This document shows positions 53,914 through 62,821 of a stretch of DNA of 64,000 nucleotides, piece after piece. The stretch's first letter is position 1, and the number at the start of each line of letters is the position of its first letter. The stretch spans positions 202,119 through 266,118 of the forward strand of contig NZ_JACAOY010000006.1 of NCBI RefSeq assembly GCF_013385985.1, read 5' to 3'. Source of the DNA: Pseudomonas sp. B6002 (GTDB taxonomy: Bacteria; Pseudomonadota; Gammaproteobacteria; Pseudomonadales; Pseudomonadaceae). The translations under genes and the position numbers were made by a program. The notes under the pieces are model-generated. The model ran no database searches and had not been told where the DNA came from. It saw only the letters and a program-made list of their open reading frames with translations.

Positions 53914-53987
53914 GAGCTATTTTGCGCATGACATCAAACTGCCACTTTGCGCCGCTACGCTGAAGGCTACTCCCAAGGATATGCACC

Positions 53988-54458
53988 ATGAAACGGACTT
54001 TCACTGCCTTCGCCTTTCTATTGCTGCTGTCGCTCGCCAGCATCGCATCTGCCGATATACCGGCGTCACCCGCCGCCCGTGCTTTCATCGCCAAACAGCA
54101 CATGGGCAAGAACCTGCAGCAGTTTGCACAATTAGCAGCGAGGACGACGGTGACCTACGCGATGGTTGCCGAAAAGATCGGGCCGGCCGGGGCCAGGAAG
54201 GCGCTCGATGAGCAAATCACGCAATTGCTACCCAAGTACCAGCCACAGTGGGATTTGAACCTGGCTGAGGCTTACCAGCAATCGTTTACCGATGAGGAGA
54301 TGGCGTCCCTCGCCGCCGAGGGGCAGGCCTCGAAATACGCCAGCAAAGTGACTGCCAAGCAGCAAGAGGTAAGTGATCGCATGAAGGCTAAATCAACGCC
54401 TATTCTTAAGGCGTTGATCACAGATGCATTAGCGGCGTTGATGCCCCTGGGCGTTTAA
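53988..54458 (+). CDS. Exported DUF2059 family protein
   Basis: 156 residues. Signal peptide at 1-22 (MKRTFTAFAFLLLLSLASIASA) before DIPASPAA, then an all-helical domain with WDLNLAEAYQQSFTDEEMASL, the pattern of the DUF2059 family of periplasmic proteins with unknown role. Transcribed toward, and 21 bases from, the lspA stop, so the two genes are convergent. Weak spacing before the ATG; no operon partner. Confidence 0.72.
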   Translation: MKRTFTAFAFLLLLSLASIASADIPASPAARAFIAKQHMGKNLQQFAQLAARTTVTYAMVAEKIGPAGARKALDEQITQLLPKYQPQWDLNLAEAYQQSFTDEEMASLAAEGQASKYASKVTAKQQEVSDRMKAKSTPILKALITDALAALMPLGV

Positions 54459-54479
54459 TAACTAGGCGGTGCTGCCCGG

Positions 54480-54989
54480 TCAGACTCGGGTTTTGCGCGG
54501 CTTAACAAACAAATCCAGCATCAGCCACAACGCCCCGGCGGTGATGGCGATATCGGCAAGATTGAACACGCCGGTATGCGTCGGGCCCACGTTCAACACC
54601 ATGTAGTCGACCACATGACCGTCGCGGAACACGCGGTCGATCAGGTTGGCGATACCGCCCAGGGCGATGGCGTACAGCGGCAGGACTTTACGCAGCGGTT
54701 GGCTCCAGTTGGACAGCGACCACCACAGCGCCCAAACCACTACGACGGCAACCCCTACGATAAAAATCAGCTGCTTGAGCTGTGGCGGCAACGCTGCGCC
54801 CAGGCTCAGGAAGGCGCCGGGGTTGAGGCTCAATTCCAGTGCCAGGTTGAAGGGGGTTGTGCCGAATTTGAAGCTTTGGGTTTGCAGCGAAATCAGGGCC
54901 AATAGTTTGACCAACTGGTCGGCTGCAATAAAAGCGATGCCGGCGAGGAGGGCAAAGGTACGGCCTCGCAGTAGGGACGACGTGCTCAA
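54480..54989 (-). CDS. lspA: Lipoprotein signal peptidase (signal peptidase II), unlinked copy
   Basis: 169 residues, an inner-membrane aspartic protease that trims lipoprotein signal peptides. Four hydrophobic segments are visible, with catalytic Asp residues in DGHVVDYMVLNV and FNLADIAI and the conserved NxGAxF-like LNPGAFLSL. Start set at TTG: AGGAAG lies seven bases before it and the protein then has standard LspA length and N-terminus; a longer ATG start would add 34 residues without family similarity. It is not in the usual ileS-lspA-fkpB-ispH setting, so this is either a second copy or a rearranged one. Catalytic residues look intact. Confidence 0.82.
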   Translation of the reverse strand: MSTSSLLRGRTFALLAGIAFIAADQLVKLLALISLQTQSFKFGTTPFNLALELSLNPGAFLSLGAALPPQLKQLIFIVGVAVVVVWALWWSLSNWSQPLRKVLPLYAIALGGIANLIDRVFRDGHVVDYMVLNVGPTHTGVFNLADIAITAGALWLMLDLFVKPRKTRV

Positions 54990-55151
54990 GCGGTAACTTC
55001 CTGTTCCGGGTCGATCGATAGCGCCCGAAGATAGCTCAGGCGCCTCGAGCCGTCTACGCGAAGTCCGCTCACAACAAAAAGGGGGTCTCATCCTTGAGAT
55101 CTGAAGGCCGCGAGCCTACGCCAGGTTTGTGACGAAATGATGAGCGCAGGA

Positions 55152-56420
55152 TCAGCTCACATTGAGCCGATCCAGCAGGCTGTACCACGCCACTCCAGCG
55201 CCAATGTAAAACCGTTGCAACCCATGCATCGGCAAACGCTGCAACGGCGTAACCGGGTAGGCAAACTCCGCGTTGCTGTCACACAAACGCCCGGCCAATT
55301 GCTGCCCCAAACTGGTACACAACGCGATACCTCGGCCATTACACCCCAACGCCAACGTGAGCCCCGGTGCCGGTTCATGGACGTGGGGCATAAAGTCCCG
55401 CGTGATCGCGATCCGTCCCGCCCAGCGGTACTCGAATTCCAGTGGGCCCAGTTGCGGAAACAGCAGCGCCAGTGAGCGCTCAAGGTGAGCGAAATCCGTG
55501 GGGTCAGTGGGGTCGTTGAACAACCCACGCCCGCCCATAAGCAAGCGCCCATGGCTGTCCTTGCGAAAATACAGCAAGAGCCGCTGCGCGGTGGACACCG
55601 TTTCCTGCCCCGGCAAAATGCTCTCGGCCGCACGCCCACTCAACGGCTTGGTGGCGACGATAAAACTGTTGGCCGCCAGGATGCTCTGGGCCATGCCCGG
55701 CCACAGGTTGCCGCTGTAGCCATTGGTGGCCAGCACCACACGATCCGCCGCGACCTGGGCACCGCCAGCCGTCTGCAACTGCCAGCCGGAACCCTGGCGT
55801 TGCAAACCCGTTACCGCACTTTGCCCATGAATCCGTACACCCGCTGCCAACGCCGCGCCCACCAAACCACGCGCATAGGCCAAGGGTTGGATCGCCCCGG
55901 CACGACCATCCAGCCAGCCACCGGCAAAGGCCTCGCTGCCCATGCGCGAAGCTACCGCTGTCGCATCCAACGCCTGCACTGGCACGCCGCGTCGCGCCCA
56001 TTGCTCGGCCCGTGCGTGCAACCCGGCCACGCCTTTTTCGGTGTATGACACTTGCATCCAACCCTTGCGCACCGGGGCGCAATCGATGCGGTGTTTTTCG
56101 ATCAACCTGAACACCAGGTCGGCCGAATTCGACACGGTGGAAATCAACGGCTCGGCACGCTCTGGCCCGTACATCTTCACCAGCTGTTCCGGGTCGTATT
56201 TGAGTGTCGGGTTGACCTGCCCACCATTGCGCCCGGAGGCGCCCCAGCCCGGCTCGTTGGCTTCCAGCACGCACACACTTACGCCGCGTTCGGCCAAGTG
56301 CAGGGCGGTGGACAGGCCGGTATAGCCGGCGCCGACAATTGCCACATCCACCTTCACCGACTCACCCAGCGCCGGGGTTGGCACGGCCGCCGGTGCGGTC
56401 GCTGACCACAATGACTTCAT
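55152..56420 (-). CDS. FAD-dependent oxidase, PuuB/DadA-like
   Basis: 422 residues of the DAO/glycine oxidase fold. Dinucleotide motif [21 protein letters not shown] near residue 30 and [18 protein letters not shown], the signature of gamma-glutamylputrescine and other amine/amino acid oxidases; the C-terminal GGRGLF and [15 protein letters not shown] sit by the flavin. It oxidises a primary or secondary amine to imine with hydrogen peroxide. Fourth gene of an operon with an amino-acid ABC importer, coupled by ATGA, so it likely degrades the compound that system brings in. Confidence 0.83.
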   Translation of the reverse strand: MKSLWSATAPAAVPTPALGESVKVDVAIVGAGYTGLSTALHLAERGVSVCVLEANEPGWGASGRNGGQVNPTLKYDPEQLVKMYGPERAEPLISTVSNSADLVFRLIEKHRIDCAPVRKGWMQVSYTEKGVAGLHARAEQWARRGVPVQALDATAVASRMGSEAFAGGWLDGRAGAIQPLAYARGLVGAALAAGVRIHGQSAVTGLQRQGSGWQLQTAGGAQVAADRVVLATNGYSGNLWPGMAQSILAANSFIVATKPLSGRAAESILPGQETVSTAQRLLLYFRKDSHGRLLMGGRGLFNDPTDPTDFAHLERSLALLFPQLGPLEFEYRWAGRIAITRDFMPHVHEPAPGLTLALGCNGRGIALCTSLGQQLAGRLCDSNAEFAYPVTPLQRLPMHGLQRFYIGAGVAWYSLLDRLNVS

Positions 56421-57169
56421 GACAGGCTCCGCGTATCGCCGGTGGGGTGCAGCACGCGGCGCAGGAAGTCCTGGGTGCGCGGTTGCTGCGGGTTGCCCAA
56501 CACTTGCTCGGCTGGCCCGCTTTCAACGATGTAGCCACCGTGCAGGAAGCACACGCGGTCGGCCACTTCCCGGGCAAACCCCATTTCGTGGGTGACCACG
56601 ATCATGGTCATGCCTTCGTCGGCGAGGGTGCGCATCACCGCCAGCACGTCGCCCACCAGCTCAGGGTCGAGGGCTGAGGTGGGTTCGTCGAACAGCATGG
56701 CTTCGGGTTTCATCGCCAGTGCGCGGGCGATGGCCACGCGTTGTTGCTGGCCGCCGGAGAGTTGTTCCGGGTAGGCATCGGCCTTGGCGCTCAGGCCGAC
56801 TTTCTCCAGCAACACGAGGGCTTCTTCGCGGGCCTGCTGTACGGGTTCACCCTTGACGTACACCGGGCCTTCCATGACGTTTTCCAGCACGGTGCGGTGG
56901 GGGAACAGGTTGAAGCGCTGGAACACCATGCCCATGCGGCTGCGCAGGGCGTGCACGGTCTTGCTGCCGCGCTGCACGGTTTCGCCGAACACATTGATGT
57001 GCCCGCCGTCGTAGGCTTCCAGCGCATTGATGCAGCGCAACAGGGTGGATTTACCCGAGCCCGACGGCCCGATCAGGCACACCACTTCGCCCTTGGCCAC
57101 GTCCAGGTCGACGCCGTGCAGCACGCGGTGGCTGCCGTAGTGTTTTTGCAGTTGGCGAATCTCGATCAT
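56417..57169 (-). CDS. Polar amino acid ABC transporter ATP-binding protein
   Basis: 250 residues, PAAT family ATPase. Walker [16 protein letters not shown], signature [15 protein letters not shown], Walker [15 protein letters not shown]-loop [19 protein letters not shown] overlaps on both sides. Energises uptake by the permease and receptor encoded upstream. Confidence 0.9.
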   Translation of the reverse strand: MIEIRQLQKHYGSHRVLHGVDLDVAKGEVVCLIGPSGSGKSTLLRCINALEAYDGGHINVFGETVQRGSKTVHALRSRMGMVFQRFNLFPHRTVLENVMEGPVYVKGEPVQQAREEALVLLEKVGLSAKADAYPEQLSGGQQQRVAIARALAMKPEAMLFDEPTSALDPELVGDVLAVMRTLADEGMTMIVVTHEMGFAREVADRVCFLHGGYIVESGPAEQVLGNPQQPRTQDFLRRVLHPTGDTRSLS

Positions 57170-57834
57170 GCTTTTTTCCTCCGGCCCAGGTGCTGTTCCA
57201 TGCGGCGCAGGCCATACACCAGCGGCAGGCTCATCAGCAGGTAGAGCAGGGCGACCAGGGTGTAGACGGTCATGTTCTGGAAGGTCGACGAGGCGATCAG
57301 TTGGCCCTGGCGCGTCATCTCCGCCACGGTGATGGTGGACACCAGGGACGAGTCCTTGAGCATCATCACCAGCGTGTTGCCATAGGGCGGCAGGGCGATG
57401 CGAAACGCTTGGGGCAGGATCACCCGGCGCATCATCAGCACCGAGCGCATCCCCAGGGCTTCGGCGGCCTCACGCTGGCCCTGTTCCACGGCAATGATGC
57501 CGGTGCGGAAGTTCTCGGCCTGGTACGCCGAGTAGGCGATGCCCATGCCGATCACTCCGGCATAGAACGCGGTGAGGTGCACGCCCATGTCCGGCAGCAC
57601 AAAGTAGATGTAGAACAGCTGCACGATGATCGGCAGGCCACGGATCACGTTGATGATGGTGCTGGCGGTCCACGACAGCGCACGGATCGGCGACAGCTTG
57701 AGCAACGCCAGCACCAGGCCGATGGCACTGCTGAGCAGGAACGACAGCACGGTGATCTGGATCGTCACCCAGGCGCCTTGCAGCAGGATCGGCAAGAAGT
57801 CCTGGGCGTTTTGCAGGAACTCGGTCGGGTTCAT
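57166..57834 (-). CDS. Polar amino acid ABC transporter permease (HisM/GlnP type)
   Basis: 222 residues with five hydrophobic segments and the EAA coupling loop [50 protein letters not shown] is a typical loop of this family. A single permease suggests a homodimeric channel. Overlaps the receptor gene stop by four bases. Confidence 0.9.
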   Translation of the reverse strand: MNPTEFLQNAQDFLPILLQGAWVTIQITVLSFLLSSAIGLVLALLKLSPIRALSWTASTIINVIRGLPIIVQLFYIYFVLPDMGVHLTAFYAGVIGMGIAYSAYQAENFRTGIIAVEQGQREAAEALGMRSVLMMRRVILPQAFRIALPPYGNTLVMMLKDSSLVSTITVAEMTRQGQLIASSTFQNMTVYTLVALLYLLMSLPLVYGLRRMEQHLGRRKKA

Positions 57835-58613
57835 GGGCGCACCTGGGTATCAAGCCCCCACTTCTTGAGGATGCTGTCCAGGGTGCCGTCGGCCTTGATG
57901 CTGGCGATGGCGCTGTTCAGGCGTTCCAGGGTCTGGGTGTCGCCCTTGCGCACCACCAGGCACACTTCGCCGACGTTGGTGGGTTTGTAGTCGGCGGCCA
58001 GTTTCACGCCTTTAAACAGCTTCTGGCGGATCTGGTAGGCCACCACCGGCTGGTCGCCCACGGCGGCCTTGATGCGGCCCAGGGACAGGTCGCGGACCAT
58101 CTCGCCGATGGAGTCGTAGGTGCGGATTTCCTTGAAGATGCCGAGCTTGTTTAGTTGGTCATAAAAGATGGTGCCGGCCTGCACGCCGACCACCTGGTCT
58201 TTGAGGGGGGTCAGGTCGGGGTAGCTGGCGTTGTCGTCGGCATTGATGATCAGGCCTTCACCGTAGGCGTACACCGGGGCGCTGAAGTCGACGACCTTGG
58301 TGCGTTCCTCGGTCTTGAGCATGCCGGCCGAAATGAAGTCCAGCTTGCCGGAGGTGAGGGAGGGGATCAGCGCGGCGAAGTTGGTCTGTTCGATCTGGCT
58401 GGTGAAGCCGCCAGCCTTGCCCACGGCCTCGGCTACGTCGACCATCACCCCCTGAATGCTGTTGCTCTTGATGTCGAGGAAGGTGAACGGCGAACCACTG
58501 GCCGTTGCACCGACTTTGTACGAGGACGCACTTTCTGCGTGCACGGCGCTGGCGCAGAGCGTGGCGCACAGGGCGAAGGCAAGGCGGCGAAACAAGGGCG
58601 AAAGACTGTTCAT
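57831..58613 (-). CDS. Polar amino acid ABC transporter substrate-binding protein
   Basis: 260 residues; signal peptide at about 1-26 (ending CASAVHA), then a type II periplasmic fold (VDVAEAVGKAGGFTSQIEQTNFAALIPSLTSGKLDFISAGM) as in HisJ/ArgT-like receptors. First gene of the operon; TGGAGTAACC precedes the ATG. Divergent from the IclR gene. Ligand is an amine or amino acid, probably the oxidase substrate. Confidence 0.88.
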   Translation of the reverse strand: MNSLSPLFRRLAFALCATLCASAVHAESASSYKVGATASGSPFTFLDIKSNSIQGVMVDVAEAVGKAGGFTSQIEQTNFAALIPSLTSGKLDFISAGMLKTEERTKVVDFSAPVYAYGEGLIINADDNASYPDLTPLKDQVVGVQAGTIFYDQLNKLGIFKEIRTYDSIGEMVRDLSLGRIKAAVGDQPVVAYQIRQKLFKGVKLAADYKPTNVGEVCLVVRKGDTQTLERLNSAIASIKADGTLDSILKKWGLDTQVRP

Positions 58614-58689
58614 CGGGTTACTCCAGAAGGAAAACGGAAAGTCAGTACCGCAAGCGGCTGCCGATGAAAACGCAAGCTCTATGCCATTT

Positions 58690-58705
58690 CGATTGATAAA
58701 AATCG
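58690..58705. promoter_or_regulatory. Inverted repeat overlapping the -35 box, candidate IclR operator
   Basis: CGATT and AATCG arms with six bases between, covering the -35 element of the promoter at 58693-58721. This placement fits IclR autorepression and control of the divergent transporter operon. Confidence 0.35.
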
Positions 58706-58721
58706 TATTTCGCTATATAAA
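58693..58721 (+). promoter_or_regulatory. Sigma-70-type promoter, iclR side
   Basis: TTGATA at 58693-58698 and TATAAA at 58716-58721 with a 17-base spacer, both near consensus, about 105 bases before the IclR start. Confidence 0.55.
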
Positions 58722-58829
58722 ATCGACAAAATGAACCATTCGTATCGATATGCGATATTTAGTGGTCTATTTTTGTGTTTTACGGTAGAAATATCGCCAC
58801 GCCTGAGCCACCTACGCCGCGAGTCCGCC

Positions 58830-59609
58830 ATGTCTGAAGAACGCAACAGTTTGCACAACCAATCCCTGGAAAAAGGCCTGTCGGTGCTCAAGGCATTCAG
58901 CGCCCAGCGCCGCAGCATGAGCCTTGCAGAGGTGGCCGAGGCGGCCGGCATGACCAAAAGTTCGGCCCAGCGCATGGTGTTTACCCTCGAAAGCCTGGGT
59001 TACCTTCGGAAACACTCGCGCACACGCCATTACCAACTCACACCTCGGGTGCTGGAGCTGGGCTTCAGCTACCTGGATGCGCATTCGTTGATCGAAGTGG
59101 CCAACCCGTTTCTGTCGGAACTGACCCGGCTGACCGGCGAAACCTCGTGCCTGACCGAGCCTGCGGGCTACGACATGACCTACATCGCGCGGTTCGTCAG
59201 CTCGGGGTTTGTGCCGGTGCACATGCCGATCGGCTCGCGGGTGCCGATGTACTGCACGGCGTCGGGGCGCGCCTATTTGAGCGCGCTGCCGCAGGAGGAG
59301 GCGCTGGTGCTGATCGAAAATAGCCAGCGCATTGCCCACACCAGCCAGACACTGACGGACGTCGAGCAGATTCTGCAATCGTTGCAACAGGTACGCGAGC
59401 AGGGCTACGCAGTGAATGGCCAGGAACTGTTCCTGGGTGACATGACCATCGGCGCGCCCGTGCTGGGTGCGAATGGTCGGCCGGTGGCGGCCGTGCACGT
59501 GGTGGCGCCGACCAGCCGCTGGACCAGGGCGGATGCAGAGCAGCAGCTGGCGCCGGCGTTGTTGCAGTGTTCGCGAGCGCTGAGCAACTCAGCCCGGAAC
59601 CTGGAATAA
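58830..59609 (+). CDS. IclR-family transcriptional regulator
   Basis: 259 residues: N-terminal winged HTH (SLEKGLSVLKAFSAQRRSMSLAEVAEAAGMTKSSAQRMVFTLESLGYL), then the GAF-like effector domain (VNGQELFLGDMTIGAPVLGANGRPVAAVHV). IclR members such as PcaR and KdgR respond to aromatic or sugar acids. Divergent from the amine transporter/oxidase operon, its likely target. The ATG giving MSEERNS is used because the family homology begins there. Confidence 0.84.
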   Translation: MSEERNSLHNQSLEKGLSVLKAFSAQRRSMSLAEVAEAAGMTKSSAQRMVFTLESLGYLRKHSRTRHYQLTPRVLELGFSYLDAHSLIEVANPFLSELTRLTGETSCLTEPAGYDMTYIARFVSSGFVPVHMPIGSRVPMYCTASGRAYLSALPQEEALVLIENSQRIAHTSQTLTDVEQILQSLQQVREQGYAVNGQELFLGDMTIGAPVLGANGRPVAAVHVVAPTSRWTRADAEQQLAPALLQCSRALSNSARNLE

Positions 59610-59638
59610 CTCCACCCTCACATCCGCCGCCAATCCAC

Positions 59639-59794
59639 TGTAGGAGCCGGCTTGCCGGCGATAGCGGTGTGTCAGTCAGCACATAGGGCACTGGAAGACC
59701 GCTATCGCAGGCAAGCCAGCTCCCACAGTTGATCTCATTGGGCTTGAGGGTATCAACTGACACACCACCATCGCCGGCAAGCCGGCTCCTATAG
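59639..59794. repeat. REP-like cluster (pair plus one extra arm)
   Basis: A full pair at 59639-59727 (TGTAGGAGCCGGCTTGCCGGC ... GCAGGCAAGCCAGCTCCCACA), then a single inverted arm at 59770-59793, so the element is one and a half units long. Located between two convergent genes. Confidence 0.8.
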
Positions 59795-59804
59795 CAGCCC
59801 AAAC

Positions 59805-59834
59805 AAAAAATGCGCCCCGTGGGGCGCATTTTTT
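59805..59834. terminator. Bidirectional Rho-independent terminator
   Basis: A TGCGCCCC/GGGGCGCA stem with a two-base loop, flanked by A6 and T6. It serves both the IclR gene on the plus strand and the carboxynorspermidine dehydrogenase gene on the minus strand. Confidence 0.9.
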
Positions 59835-59850
59835 GGTCAGCAATTGCCTA

Positions 59851-61095
59851 TCAGGCAGTCGCATCCCACGCACGATCACCGTGCTCGTCCTTGATGCGGG
59901 TCGGCAGGCCCATCACGTCCAGCGCCTTCAGGAACGGCTCAGCCGGCAGTTCCTCGACGTTGGCCATGTGCTTCACGTCCCACTCGCCACGGGCTACCAG
60001 CAGCGCAGCGGCCACCGGTGGCACGCCTGCGGTGTAGGAGATGCCCTGGCTGTCAGTTTCAGCGAAAGCTTCTTCGTGACATGCCACGTTGTAGATGAAC
60101 ATCTCATGCGGCTGGCCGTCCTTGGTGCCCTTGACCAGGTCGCCGATGCAGGTCTTGCCGGTGTAGCCAGGGGCGAGCGAAGACGGGTCGGGCAGCACGG
60201 CCTTGACCAGTTTCAACGGCACCACTTCCAGGCCTTCGGCGGTAGTGACCGGCTTCTCGGAGAGCAGGCCGAGGTTTTTCAGTACGGTGAACACGTTGAT
60301 GTAGTGTTCGCCGAAGCTCATCCAGAAACGCACGTTGGGCACGTCGAGGTTTTTCGACAGCGAGTGCACTTCATCGTGGCCGGTGAGGTAGAGGTTCTGC
60401 GAACCGACAACCGGCAGGTCATCAGTGCGTTTGACTTCGAACATGGTGTTGCTGGTCCACTGGCTGTTCTGCCAGCTCCACACCTGTCCGGTGAACTCGC
60501 GGAAGTTGATTTCCGGGTCGAAGTTGGTGGCGAAATATTTGCCATGGGAGCCGGCATTGACGTCGAGGATGTCGATCGAATCAATGCGGTCGAAATGCTG
60601 TTGCTGCGCCAGCGCGGCATACGCGTTGACGACACCCGGGTCGAAGCCCACGCCGAGGATGGCCGTGATGTTCTTCTGTTTGCACTCTTCCAGGTGGTTC
60701 CATTCGTAGTTGCCGTACCACGGCGGGGTCTCGCAGACCTTGCCCGGCTCTTCGTGGATGGCGGTGTCGAGGTACGCAACGCCCGTGTCGATGCAGGCAC
60801 GCAGTACCGACATGTTGAGGAACGCGGAACCCACGTTGATGACGATCTGCGAGTCGGTCTCACGGATCAGGGCCTTGGTCGCTTCCACGTCCAGGGCGTT
60901 CAGCGCGAAGGCTTGGATGTCGGCGGGCACCTTGAGGCTACCCTTGGCCTTGACGCTGTCGATGATGGCCTGGCATTTGGAGATGTTGCGCGACGCGATA
61001 GCAATACGACCGAGTTCGTCGTTGTGCTGCGCGCACTTGTGGGCCACCACCTTGGCGACACCTCCTGCACCAATGATAAGAACGTTCTTTTTCAA
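59851..61095 (-). CDS. Carboxynorspermidine dehydrogenase (saccharopine-dehydrogenase fold)
   Basis: 414 residues from a TTG start, with AAAGGAGAG upstream. NAD(P)-binding motif LIIGAGGVAKVVAHKCAQ at the N-terminus; GVGFDPGVVNAYAALAQQQHFDRIDSIDILDVNAGSHGKYFATNFDPEINF is the Lys9/CANSDH family core. It condenses aspartate semialdehyde with a diamine to carboxy-norspermidine or carboxyspermidine with NADPH. Followed by the matching decarboxylase gene, 28 bases away. Together they form the alternative route to spermidine/norspermidine. Confidence 0.9.
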   Translation of the reverse strand: MKKNVLIIGAGGVAKVVAHKCAQHNDELGRIAIASRNISKCQAIIDSVKAKGSLKVPADIQAFALNALDVEATKALIRETDSQIVINVGSAFLNMSVLRACIDTGVAYLDTAIHEEPGKVCETPPWYGNYEWNHLEECKQKNITAILGVGFDPGVVNAYAALAQQQHFDRIDSIDILDVNAGSHGKYFATNFDPEINFREFTGQVWSWQNSQWTSNTMFEVKRTDDLPVVGSQNLYLTGHDEVHSLSKNLDVPNVRFWMSFGEHYINVFTVLKNLGLLSEKPVTTAEGLEVVPLKLVKAVLPDPSSLAPGYTGKTCIGDLVKGTKDGQPHEMFIYNVACHEEAFAETDSQGISYTAGVPPVAAALLVARGEWDVKHMANVEELPAEPFLKALDVMGLPTRIKDEHGDRAWDATA

Positions 61096-61123
61096 TTGCT
61101 TTATCTCTCCTTTATCCGCCAGC

Positions 61124-62221
61124 TTACGAAAGGCTGGACAGGTAGTCGTCGTAACCAAATTCACGAACCACTTCGACGGTACCGTCGAGTTGTTTCACTA
61201 CGATGGACGGCATTTTCAGGCCGTTGAACCAGTTTTTCTTGACCATGGTGTAGCCTGCGGTGTCGATGAACGACAGCCGATCGCCGATGGCCAGCGGACG
61301 ATCAAATTGATACTCACCGAAGATGTCCCCGGCCAGGCAGGATTTGCCGCACACCATATAGGTGTGTTCGCCTTCGCTTGGCGCCAGCTTGGCGTTCAGG
61401 CGATAGATCAGCAGGTCCAGCAGGTGGGCTTCGATGGAGCTGTCTACCACGGCCAGGTTCTTGCCGTTGTAGAGGGTGTCGAGCACGGTGACTTCCAGGG
61501 AAGCACTGTTGGTGATCGCCGCTTCGCCGGGTTCCAGGTAAACCTGCACGCCGTACTTCTCGGAGAACGCCTTGAGGCGGGCGCAGAACGCGTCCACGGC
61601 ATAGTCTTCACCGGTGAAGTGGATGCCGCCGCCGAGGCTGACCCACTCGACCTTGTGCAGCAGCGCACCGAAGCGCTCTTCGATCACGCCGAGCATCTTG
61701 TCGAACAGGCTGAAGTCGCCGTTCTCGCAGTTGTTGTGGAACATGAAGCCGGAAATCTGATCGATCACGCCTTCGATTTTTTCCGGATCCCATTCGCCCA
61801 AACGGCTGAACGGGCGCGCCGGGTCGGCCAGCAGGTAGTCGGAGCTGCTCACCTGCGGGTTCACACGCAGGCCACGGGTCTTGCCCTCGGAACGTTCGGC
61901 AAAGCGCTGCAGCTGGCTGATCGAGTTGAAGATGATCTTGTCGCAGTTATCCAGCATCTCTTCGATTTCATCGTCGGCCCAGGCCACGCTGTAGGCGTGC
62001 GCCTCGCCTTCGAACTTCTGGCGACCGAGCTTGAGCTCGTACAGCGACGACGACGTGGTGCCGTCCATGTACTGCTGCATCAGGTCGAACACCGACCAGG
62101 TGGCAAAGCACTTGAGCGCCAGCAACGCCTTGGCGCCGGACTGCTCGCGTACGTAAGCGATCTTCTGCATGTTGACCAGAAGCTTCTGTTTATCGATGAG
62201 GTAGTACGGCGTTTTGATCAT
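61124..62221 (-). CDS. nspC: Carboxynorspermidine decarboxylase
   Basis: 365 residues, PLP-dependent, alanine-racemase-like fold type III. The lysine that binds PLP lies in KALLALKCFATWSVFDL near residue 32-45, the glycine-rich phosphate site in LGGGIHFTGEDY, and the C-terminal CGKSCLAGDIFGEYQFDRPL contains the active-site cysteine on the partner subunit. Removes CO2 from the dehydrogenase product to give spermidine or norspermidine. Same operon as the dehydrogenase. Confidence 0.92.
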   Translation of the reverse strand: MIKTPYYLIDKQKLLVNMQKIAYVREQSGAKALLALKCFATWSVFDLMQQYMDGTTSSSLYELKLGRQKFEGEAHAYSVAWADDEIEEMLDNCDKIIFNSISQLQRFAERSEGKTRGLRVNPQVSSSDYLLADPARPFSRLGEWDPEKIEGVIDQISGFMFHNNCENGDFSLFDKMLGVIEERFGALLHKVEWVSLGGGIHFTGEDYAVDAFCARLKAFSEKYGVQVYLEPGEAAITNSASLEVTVLDTLYNGKNLAVVDSSIEAHLLDLLIYRLNAKLAPSEGEHTYMVCGKSCLAGDIFGEYQFDRPLAIGDRLSFIDTAGYTMVKKNWFNGLKMPSIVVKQLDGTVEVVREFGYDDYLSSLS

Positions 62222-62332
62222 TTTTGAGAGCCTGCGGCGGTGCCTGCCAAAAAAGGACACGCATTGTGCCCGCACTTGGATCGAATCGAAAGGTTAGCGG
62301 GCGGATTTTGCCTGCATCACATTTGAAAGCGC

Positions 62333-62821
62333 CTACAAGTCTGGCGAATTCTCGTGACTGTTTGACGCGTGGCGGCGCAAATACTCGGCCATGGCGGCAA
62401 AGCGTTGGCGTGTTTCATGTTCGAAGAGGCGGTTGGCCAACGGGTCCAACAGCCAGCCGATCCAACGCGGGCGCAGGCGTACATTAAAGGTATAGATCAG
62501 CTCTGAGGTGGCGTTGTCTAGATCACGGTGACGCATGGAGGCTGACCACCCGTCGAACCAGCCGGCAGGTTCCACCAAGACGGCGGCGGCCACTTTGGCA
62601 GGCACATAGTTGACGAAGCGTGTGCGCATCGCGAACCAGCGTTTCCAGCCACGCCCTTGGTTAAAGGTAATTGCGCCCTTGTACGGATGGCTGCCGCCGC
62701 CTTCCACGCCCGCGCGCGACAGCAGCGTGTCCCACTGCATACGCACACTGTGGTTATGGAACGCCTCGAATGCCTCGGCGGCACTGGCCGGCATGATCAG
62801 CGTGATGCGGCGTTGGCTCAT
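62333..62821 (-). CDS. SRPBCC-fold (START/Bet v1-like) protein
   Basis: 162 residues, a single helix-grip domain (RRITLIMPASAAEAFEAFHNHSVRMQWDTLLSRAGVEGG, then AELAAEVLVEPAGWFDGWSASMRHRD-like strands). These proteins bind hydrophobic ligands or act as lipid carriers. No catalytic residues apparent. It overlaps the preceding saccharopine-dehydrogenase-like gene by four bases. Confidence 0.75.
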   Translation of the reverse strand: MSQRRITLIMPASAAEAFEAFHNHSVRMQWDTLLSRAGVEGGGSHPYKGAITFNQGRGWKRWFAMRTRFVNYVPAKVAAAVLVEPAGWFDGWSASMRHRDLDNATSELIYTFNVRLRPRWIGWLLDPLANRLFEHETRQRFAAMAEYLRRHASNSHENSPDL

